Below are positions 1 to 4,896 of a DNA stretch of 7,857 nt, piece after piece. Source of the DNA: CAZFPN01 sp044370655 (lineage in GTDB: Bacteria > Pseudomonadota > Alphaproteobacteria > Rickettsiales > Deianiraeaceae); contig JBILVD010000053.1 in assembly GCA_044370655.1 (NCBI GenBank), positions 1 to 7,857 of the forward strand. The letters are read 5' to 3'. How positions within the stretch are numbered: the stretch's first letter is position 1; each line of letters begins with the position of its first letter. The position numbers were made by a program, and so were the translations under genes. Under the pieces are notes generated by a model. The model was not told the DNA's origin. It saw only the letters and a program-made list of their open reading frames with translations, and did not search any database.

Positions 1-865
1 ACATTAAGTTTTGCTTATGTTTGTTTTGCATCAATATAAAAGTCTTCAAATCCTCCTTGTTTGAAATATCCAAAATCCCCTTTTTAAAAGGCTTAAGTCT
101 ACTTTGATGAATTTCTAAAAGCAAGTCATCAAAAAGCTCATTCACACCTAATTTTTCAATCAAATCAAGCATTTTTGAAGAATTTACATAACTTTCAAAT
201 TTAAACCCCGCTTTTACCAAAACCTCATTTATTTTAAACTCCCCAAAATAAACATTCTTTTTTCTACTAGAAGAAGGCTTAAAATTCTTCCAAAAGTCTA
301 AAAAAGACCTATCTTTGATCACATTTTGCTTAAAAAAAATAAAAAAACTGGCAATATGATGAATTTTTTTCTCATTAAATGGGATATAATCCGTCATGCC
401 CCAAAAATCACATTTCACATTTTCCATCTCCTCAAAAACCTCTCGCAAGGCAAATAAAGGACCGATAACACTATCATTTGCCAAAAGTATGCTTTCTGCA
501 ATTTTATAATGCTCTAAAATGGAAATCTTAAAACATGAAAAATCTGTGCCAAAATTCTCTTTTTGCGTAATTTTATAACACAATTCTTTTAATCTCACCA
601 AATCACATTCGCTTAAAGGGGCAGTTGAAACGAGATGTATGCTAAAGCCGTTTTGCTTTAAATCATGCAAATAATTCCAAGTAGAACTCTTAATTCCACT
701 TAGGGCAAAAGAGCAAAATATACACAATTTGCCATTAAATTCAACATCACCTTGAGTAACTTCAAGATTTTCCTGCTTAAAAACCCTCTTAACTTTATGA
801 AAAAAATCCAAGAATATACTTTTAAGAGAAAGTTTTAAACTCTCTATCTCATTTTTTAATGTCAT
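1..865 (-). CDS. RgpF-like (rhamnan synthesis F family) glycosyltransferase, 3' end outside the window
   Basis: The reverse strand reads open for 288 codons from an ATG at 865-863 to the window edge, with no stop. An in-frame TAA at 877-875 makes this the first possible ATG. Seen in the protein: a hydrophobic strand LCIFCSFAL (48-56), ENFGTDFSCFK (103-113), ANDSVIGPL (129-137), CDFWGMTD (152-159), SFFIFFKQNVI (173-183) and FLDFWKNF (188-195). This order matches the RgpF family, whose usual signatures are a GxDFgs-like motif, NDSxxGP, DFWGxT and a SYFxxF-like strand. RgpF-type proteins take part in building rhamnose-containing cell-wall polysaccharide, O-antigen or capsule, using activated sugars at the cytoplasmic face; the substrate here cannot be told. 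There is no clear ribosome binding site, and the start overlaps a decayed upstream frame ending at 849, which suggests former translational coupling in a polysaccharide operon. Family assignment is fairly secure; the exact function is not. Confidence 0.8.
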   Translation of the reverse strand, partial: MTLKNEIESLKLSLKSIFLDFFHKVKRVFKQENLEVTQGDVEFNGKLCIFCSFALSGIKSSTWNYLHDLKQNGFSIHLVSTAPLSECDLVRLKELCYKITQKENFGTDFSCFKISILEHYKIAESILLANDSVIGPLFALREVFEEMENVKCDFWGMTDYIPFNEKKIHHIASFFIFFKQNVIKDRSFLDFWKNFKPSSSRKKNVYFGEFKINEVLVKAGFKFESYVNSSKMLDLIEKLGVNELFDDLLLEIHQSRLKPFKKGILDISNKEDLKTFILMQNKHKQNLM

Positions 866-984
866 AAAACTGATTTATATCCATAAAGTTTATGTCCTTA
901 AAATTTGTCAACCTCAAACACACTGTCAAACATATCAAAAATATTGGCAAACAGAACTAATTGTTTTAAATTTTCGTCTCCCTG
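849..984 (-). pseudogene. frameshifted 3' remnant of an unrecognised gene upstream of the RgpF-like gene
   Basis: Between the symporter stop and the RgpF-like start, one reverse frame is open from 984 to a TAA at 900-898 and reads ENLKQLVLFANIFDMFDSVF (residues near its middle), ending EVDKF. If one T of the four-T run at 903-900 is skipped, reading continues as KDINFMDINQFYDIKK to a TGA at 851-849. The composition (alternating Phe, Asp, Asn, Ile, Lys) looks like real AT-rich coding sequence, and the final TGA overlaps the RgpF-like ATG by 17 bp, the usual geometry of coupled operon genes. The upstream side ends at a TAG (987-985) inside the symporter 3' end, so the rest of the gene is missing. 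Inference: the tail of a gene lost when the symporter region was joined here. I do not recognise the family. It could also be chance open sequence. Confidence 0.4.
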
Positions 985-2351
985 CTAACAACCTTTCCAA
1001 GTAATAACAATGCAAGTATATTAGGGAATACTATCGCAAAAACCATAGCATCTATAATTCTTATCATCACTCCAAAGGAAACAAGACCAGAAACTGCAAT
1101 TAAAACAAAGAAAAACAACTGATAAATCCTCATCATAAGATTACTTTTTGAAATCTGCATCAAGCTAGACTCTGCGTAAAAATACCAAGCAATTATTGTT
1201 GTAAATGCAAATAAAAAGGTTATTACAAAAAGCACGATTGGAAACAAGTTATGAACGCTTTCAAACATTCTGCTTATCATTAAAATGCCATTTTCTTTTT
1301 TTAAATGACTTGCAGTTGAAAGAACGGCAACGCTATTTAATGTTATAAAAATAAAATTGGTAACAAAAGGACCCGCCATCGCAAGCAAACCCTCTCTAGT
1401 TGAATTATCGTTTTGAGACTTACCATGCAAAAAACTCACAGTTCCAAGACCCACCTCCGTTGAAACAACCACACGAGTTAAAGAGACTATTAAAACTCCA
1501 ATAATTCCACCCATAATAGATTGAGGATTAAATGCCTCATTAAAAATAAGTGCAATTGTAGAAGGAATTGCCTTGATGTTTAGTGCTAAAATCAATAAAA
1601 TAGCAACTATATAAACAAGAGACATTATAGAAACCGCACTTTCCATCGTGTGAACTATTCTCTTCAACCCTCCAAGAATAACAAAAAGGCTAACCCCCGC
1701 AAGTGCGATAGAAAAGGCAAAAACCCCCAATTTACTTCCTTTAAAAAACAAGTGTCCCGCAATTTCCGCTAATGGATTTGCCTGCATAATAAAAGCCCCA
1801 ACCGCCCCTAATAAAATTGAAATTACATAAAAAACAAACAAAAACTTAGAGAGCTTTTTTGAATATCCCTCCTTCGTAAGCCCATTTTGTATGTAAGCAT
1901 ATGGACCATAGCTAGAAATTATTCCATCTTTTTCCTTAGTTCTAAAGAAATGACCCAAAAAAACCTCGGCATATCTAAGAGGCATAATTAAAAAGCCAAT
2001 CACCAACATCCAAAAAACCGCCCCCGGCCCTCCAGAATAAAGTGCTGCCGCAACACCAGAAATGCTTCCAACCCCCACGCAACCAGAAATTGCTGAAAGA
2101 AATGCGGCTTTTGATGTCACCGCTTTGCTTCCATCCTCTTCTTTTTCTTTTTCAAAGAAGATTTTTACTGACGTGCCAAGTTTTCTAAAATTTATAAACT
2201 TAAGCGAAATTGTAAAGTATAACGCTCCAATTAAAACAACAAAAATTGCAAGTGGCAAGTTATACCCCGCAAAAGAAAGCATATTAAAAAAGACTATATT
2301 CTCTAAAGCGCTTGCTAATGTCTCAAAAAAGGTTTCTACTGTGTTTATCAT
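966..2351 (-). CDS. sodium:alanine/glycine symporter, AGCS family
   Basis: A 461-residue polytopic membrane protein, within the usual AGCS range, with about ten hydrophobic segments (for example near 32-50, 111-133, 170-190, 208-227, 241-260, 281-295, 327-345, 371-390, 409-427, 436-451). Family signatures are visible: GGPGAVFWM followed by AEV (107-130), GGLKRIV (227-233), STEVGLGTVSFLHG (297-310; usual AGCS form NEAGLGSAPIAH), GLLAMAGPFVTNFI (321-334) and FTTIIAWYFYAES (383-395). AGCS proteins sit in the inner membrane and import alanine or glycine with sodium. The third of these signatures departs from consensus (TEVGLGTVS for NEAGLGSAP), so substrate preference may differ. The ATG at 2351 is preceded only by AT-rich sequence without a Shine-Dalgarno. 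It lies 54 bp below a 44-codon ORF on the same strand and may share its promoter. No glycine riboswitch is recognisable upstream. Confidence 0.88.
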   Translation of the reverse strand: MINTVETFFETLASALENIVFFNMLSFAGYNLPLAIFVVLIGALYFTISLKFINFRKLGTSVKIFFEKEKEEDGSKAVTSKAAFLSAISGCVGVGSISGVAAALYSGGPGAVFWMLVIGFLIMPLRYAEVFLGHFFRTKEKDGIISSYGPYAYIQNGLTKEGYSKKLSKFLFVFYVISILLGAVGAFIMQANPLAEIAGHLFFKGSKLGVFAFSIALAGVSLFVILGGLKRIVHTMESAVSIMSLVYIVAILLILALNIKAIPSTIALIFNEAFNPQSIMGGIIGVLIVSLTRVVVSTEVGLGTVSFLHGKSQNDNSTREGLLAMAGPFVTNFIFITLNSVAVLSTASHLKKENGILMISRMFESVHNLFPIVLFVITFLFAFTTIIAWYFYAESSLMQISKSNLMMRIYQLFFFVLIAVSGLVSFGVMIRIIDAMVFAIVFPNILALLLLGKVVSRETKI

Positions 2352-2384
2352 AAAAAATTATAAGATTTGTGTTTTATAGTTAAT

Positions 2385-2397
2385 TTAACGATGTTAA
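2385..2397. repeat. perfect inverted repeat TTAAC-GAT-GTTAA upstream of the symporter
   Basis: Five-base arms around a 3-bp centre, 34 bp above the symporter start codon and inside the 54-bp gap after the small ORF. The position would suit a repressor operator, but arms this AT-rich and short can arise by chance, and no regulator is encoded in the window. Confidence 0.25.
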
Positions 2398-2404
2398 GAG
2401 AAAA

Positions 2405-2422
2405 ATTATACTCCGAGGGAGT
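2405..2422 (-). terminator. possible weak attenuator or terminator hairpin before the symporter
   Basis: On the reverse strand ACTCC-CTC-GGAGT (2422-2410) forms a 5-bp stem with a 3-base loop, followed by ATAATTTTT, a short U-rich run. It overlaps the last codons of the small ORF ending at 2406. A hairpin coupled to the end of a short ORF and ahead of an amino-acid transporter recalls attenuation, but the stem is short and the U run interrupted. The same bases contain a TATAAT hexamer (2410-2405), so this could instead be a -10 element, although no good -35 lies at the right distance. Confidence 0.22.
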
Positions 2423-2540
2423 CAAGTAGAAAGCCAAGTGGACGTTTAAACTCAAAACATTTTTTAAATATAATAAAATCAAGCATTTTACTAACCCCAA
2501 CTTTGAAAGCCCCAAACTGAAGAGTAAGAACGTAATTCAT
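2406..2540 (-). CDS. small ORF of 44 codons, possible small protein or leader peptide
   Basis: ATG at 2540-2538 and TAA at 2408-2406 enclose an unbroken 44-codon frame. The product starts MNYVLTLQFG and ends FKRPLGFLLDSLGV. It is basic in the middle (FKKCFEFKR) with hydrophobic stretches on either side, and has no clear membrane span or signal peptide. I do not recognise it. In favour of expression, a perfect TTGACA -35 box with a plausible -10 lies just upstream, giving a leader of about two dozen bases. Against, there is no Shine-Dalgarno, the frame is short and no family is known to me. The symporter begins 54 bp downstream on the same strand, so the frame may be a leader ORF in the symporter transcript rather than an independent gene. 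Confidence 0.35.
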   Translation of the reverse strand: MNYVLTLQFGAFKVGVSKMLDFIIFKKCFEFKRPLGFLLDSLGV

Positions 2541-2569
2541 AATAAAATATTTAAAAAACAATGCTTAAG

Positions 2570-2598
2570 TTTAATAAAAGAAAAAAATCTTTTGTCAA
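2570..2598 (-). promoter_or_regulatory. sigma70-like promoter reading toward the small ORF and symporter
   Basis: On the reverse strand a perfect -35 TTGACA (2598-2593) is followed by either TATTAA after 16 bp (2576-2571) or ATTAAA after 17 bp (2575-2570). The spacer is rich in T. Transcription would start near 2564, about 24 bases above the small ORF start and some 210 bases above the symporter ATG. It is the best candidate promoter for the symporter, since nothing as good lies closer. Confidence 0.5.
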
Positions 2599-2748
2599 GG
2601 TTTTTTTGTAAAAAATGGTGATTTTGGATTTGGTTGTATTTTTCAACCTTGCATTTTTGGTGGGGGGAGTTTTTATGGCTTAGTTATGCGGTTTTTGAAT
2701 TTTTATCAAAAATATCCATAATACACGACATCTTTTTTTTGAGTTGCC

Positions 2749-2778
2749 TTGAAAAAATTTGGCAAATTTTCTTATTAT
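2749..2778 (+). promoter_or_regulatory. possible plus-strand promoter with a 17-bp palindrome in its spacer
   Basis: TTGAAA (2749-2754) and TATTAT (2773-2778) are 18 bp apart on the plus strand. Between and over them lies AAAATTTG-G-CAAATTTT (2754-2770), symmetric around one base. Transcription from here would run into the 3' end of the endonuclease gene in antisense, as no plus-strand gene follows. The AT-rich background makes both elements easy to find by chance. Confidence 0.2.
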
Positions 2779-2853
2779 GATTTAAGAATGCTTGGGGTGT
2801 AAGCAAAAAGTGAAAAATAAATGAAATTTATTTTAAAGATTAATACTTTCCGC

Positions 2854-2895
2854 TAAAATTTGCAACAATCTTTCCATAAAGTAAGCGAAATTTTA
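2854..2895. repeat. imperfect inverted repeat over the endonuclease stop codon
   Basis: TAAAATTTGC (2854-2863) pairs with GCGAAATTTTA (2885-2895) with one bulged base and a 21-base loop. The right arm includes the endonuclease TAA. It may stabilise or process the mRNA end. It is not followed by a U run on the reverse strand, so it is not a standard intrinsic terminator. Confidence 0.3.
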
Positions 2896-3954
2896 AATAT
2901 TATTTGCTATAATGCTTATTAATTTGTTAGGATTTGCAAGACTGTTACTTTGTATCAATTGGTAAATTCTCCTCTTTGCAACAAAGATATTATTTCTTTT
3001 TAATCTTGGATCTCTACCTACTGTTGCAAGGTTAAAACTATAAATACTTCCTTTTTGAAGGTAAAATATGCCAAAAATATCATTTTGTATTGTGGTGTCA
3101 TTTGTGCATTCAATATAAGTTTTCTTCTTTTTATAAATCAAATTAAAACTTCCTTTAATATTAAATGTTGAAATTTTTATATTTTCAGCTTGCAATCCTG
3201 CCTCAATTTCAAGCGCCATAAAACCATTATAATTATGAAAATTTTTAACATCAATAACATCTTTTCTTAAACCGCCTTTAGAGTAAAATGATTTATTTGA
3301 TTTTAAGCTAAAAAGTTCTGTTTCGTACATATTCATACCTTTTTCAAACGGAAAAGAGAATTGTTCTAAATCTTTAGAGGATATGATAAATTCAATTTTG
3401 CATTCCGCATTCAATGAAGCAAATTTTTGAAAAATATCACTTTTATTGGTATTCTCTATTTCTTTTAAAAACATATCCGTTAAATCGCCAGTTTTTGGAT
3501 TATTTTCTATGAAATCAGATTTAACTGACGCATAAATCATATAAATATCAGATTCTCTTGCACTTCTTTTTATGGTATTGAATTGTTCTTCGGTAAGTCC
3601 TATCCATCTATCTCCTTCATCAGTATTTTTAATTTCTATAAAAATTTTTGGTTTCCTTTTAATTTCATCTTCAACAATATAAGCAATATCAGGATCATCT
3701 TGAACCTCAGAATTGCTTTTTACATCAAAATCTAAAATATATTTCTTATTTTTATTTGTCTCGGTTAAAATTTTTTCCACGCCAATTTCTGTTAATTTAC
3801 CAAGTGTAAATGCGTCTAATATGGCACCAAGACCTCTAGGTTCACTCGTTGTTCTGCCTGTTGTATTTTTGGAAGGATCTATATAATATTTTGCTCCAAA
3901 ATCAAATACCCTTTTAAAATCCTCAAATGTTAATTTATAATAATTTGCATTCAT
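2893..3954 (-). CDS. probable type II restriction endonuclease, PD-(D/E)xK fold
   Basis: A 353-residue soluble protein with no membrane segment. Its central part has the PD-(D/E)xK nuclease arrangement: Pro88-Asp89 in DDPDIAYIVEDE, then an 18-residue step to Glu107-Ile-Lys109 in KIFIEIKN. Asp89, Glu107 and Lys109 are the likely metal-binding and catalytic residues. The basic C-terminal part (GRDPRLKRNN, 313-322) may contact DNA. I cannot match it to a named enzyme from memory, so the call rests on this motif and on context: its start overlaps the end of a C5-cytosine methyltransferase by 20 bp, the usual geometry of a restriction-modification pair. It should cut the site that the methyltransferase protects. 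The overlap suggests translation coupled to the methyltransferase, which would favour protection before cutting. Only a weak TAAGAA precedes the ATG. It looks more AT-rich than gyrB, consistent with acquisition. Confidence 0.72.
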   Translation of the reverse strand: MNANYYKLTFEDFKRVFDFGAKYYIDPSKNTTGRTTSEPRGLGAILDAFTLGKLTEIGVEKILTETNKNKKYILDFDVKSNSEVQDDPDIAYIVEDEIKRKPKIFIEIKNTDEGDRWIGLTEEQFNTIKRSARESDIYMIYASVKSDFIENNPKTGDLTDMFLKEIENTNKSDIFQKFASLNAECKIEFIISSKDLEQFSFPFEKGMNMYETELFSLKSNKSFYSKGGLRKDVIDVKNFHNYNGFMALEIEAGLQAENIKISTFNIKGSFNLIYKKKKTYIECTNDTTIQNDIFGIFYLQKGSIYSFNLATVGRDPRLKRNNIFVAKRRIYQLIQSNSLANPNKLISIIANNI

Positions 3955-4885
3955 AATTCTTACTATTATTTAAAGTGTTTTTTATGCTTGTTGCGATACT
4001 TGAAACAACGGGAACTGACACCGAATTTCCAATTTGTTTGTAAAGAGCAGAATCGGTTAAACTTGATGGCAATTTAAAGTTAATTGGGAAACCTTGAAAA
4101 TTAGCACATTCTCTAGGAGTAAGCTTTCTAATGCCTTTACTATCAAGTAAAATTGGCACATTATGCCCCCCCATTCCCATATTTGCTGTAAGCGTGGGGC
4201 AGACATTTGTTTTGTTTTCTCTAACATACTGTCTTCTCCATTGGTATAAAGTATTTTGTTTGGTAATGTCTTTTGAAACTCTGTTAAAAAGTGGCTTGTT
4301 ATTGTAATAATATTTATGCTCTACTTCTGGAACAAAGCAATCTTGAATTTGTTTATTTAATTCAAAACCTTTAGGAAACTCAAAATCCACATTCTCCCTA
4401 AATGCCACGATGTATATTCTCTCCCTATTTTGAGGAACTCCAAAATCCCTTGCATTAAGCACTTTATGATAAACGAAGTATCCCATATTTTGGAGGGTTT
4501 TTTGAATTATTTGAAAGGTTCTGCCTTTATCGTGATTTTTAAGACCTTTTACATTTTCAAGAAATATCACTTGCGGTTTATGAAAAGATGCAATTCTTAC
4601 TACATCAAAAAAGAGAGTGCCTCTTGTATCTTCAAAGCCTTTACGAAGCCCAGCAATTGAAAAAGCCTGACATGGAAAGCCTGCAAGAAGTATATCAAAA
4701 GGAGGTATTTCCTCTGCTTTTATCAAGGTTATATCTCCTGCAGGTTCATGCTCGAAATTTGCCTGATATGTTATTTTTGCGTGCTTATCCCACTCGCTTG
4801 CAAAAACGCAGGTTAAATCTTCAAACGCTCTTTTAAAACCTAGCCTTATGCCTCCTATACCTGCAAATAAATCAATAAACCTCAT
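3935..4885 (-). CDS. DNA (cytosine-5-)-methyltransferase of a type II restriction-modification system
   Basis: A 316-residue enzyme, normal for a small type II C5 methyltransferase, with the motifs in order: motif I FIDLFAGIGGIRLGF (3-17) for S-adenosylmethionine binding, motif IV GFPCQAFS (69-76) with catalytic Cys72, motif VI ENV (110-112), motif VIII QNRERIYI (152-159), a target-recognition segment containing CPTLTANMGMGGHNVP (229-244), motif IX RKLTPRECANFQGFP (253-267) and motif X KQIGNSVSVPVV (283-294). It transfers a methyl group to C5 of a cytosine in its target, protecting host DNA from the partner nuclease. The target sequence cannot be read from the protein by eye. It starts 11 bp after the gyrB stop with no Shine-Dalgarno, suggesting co-transcription with gyrB or an internal promoter in the end of gyrB. 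No controller (C) protein gene is present. Confidence 0.95.
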   Translation of the reverse strand: MRFIDLFAGIGGIRLGFKRAFEDLTCVFASEWDKHAKITYQANFEHEPAGDITLIKAEEIPPFDILLAGFPCQAFSIAGLRKGFEDTRGTLFFDVVRIASFHKPQVIFLENVKGLKNHDKGRTFQIIQKTLQNMGYFVYHKVLNARDFGVPQNRERIYIVAFRENVDFEFPKGFELNKQIQDCFVPEVEHKYYYNNKPLFNRVSKDITKQNTLYQWRRQYVRENKTNVCPTLTANMGMGGHNVPILLDSKGIRKLTPRECANFQGFPINFKLPSSLTDSALYKQIGNSVSVPVVSSIATSIKNTLNNSKNYECKLL

Positions 4886-4896
4886 TTATAAAGAAA

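Larger units (their letters stand above)
2541..2892. other. gene-free AT-rich spacer between the endonuclease and the small ORF
   Basis: I see no convincing gene here on either strand. The longest frames are 10 to 25 codons with no initiation signals. The stretch holds the TTGACA promoter near 2598-2570, a 17-bp near-palindrome at 2754-2770, an inverted repeat that overlaps the endonuclease stop codon, and a run of six G at 2662-2667 that stands out in this composition. It contains no tRNA or recognisable structured RNA. The stem GGTTG/CAACC (2632-2636 and 2644-2648) lacks a U run on either strand. Confidence 0.6.

Noticed and set aside
2062..2379. Plus-strand frame opposite the symporter 5' end
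   Set aside because: Its stretch lies over strongly supported AGCS coding sequence on the other strand, and its product has no recognisable features.
2659..2670. Six-G run as a phase-variable tract
   Set aside because: It lies in non-coding sequence and is not placed between promoter boxes that I can support.
2615..2683. 22-codon plus-strand frame encoding an almost wholly hydrophobic peptide (starts MVILDLVVFF)
   Set aside because: T-rich DNA encodes hydrophobic residues by default; there is no ribosome binding site or promoter at a useful distance.
2352..2892. Glycine riboswitch ahead of the AGCS symporter
   Set aside because: The conserved glycine-aptamer core sequences are not recognisable in this interval on the reverse strand.
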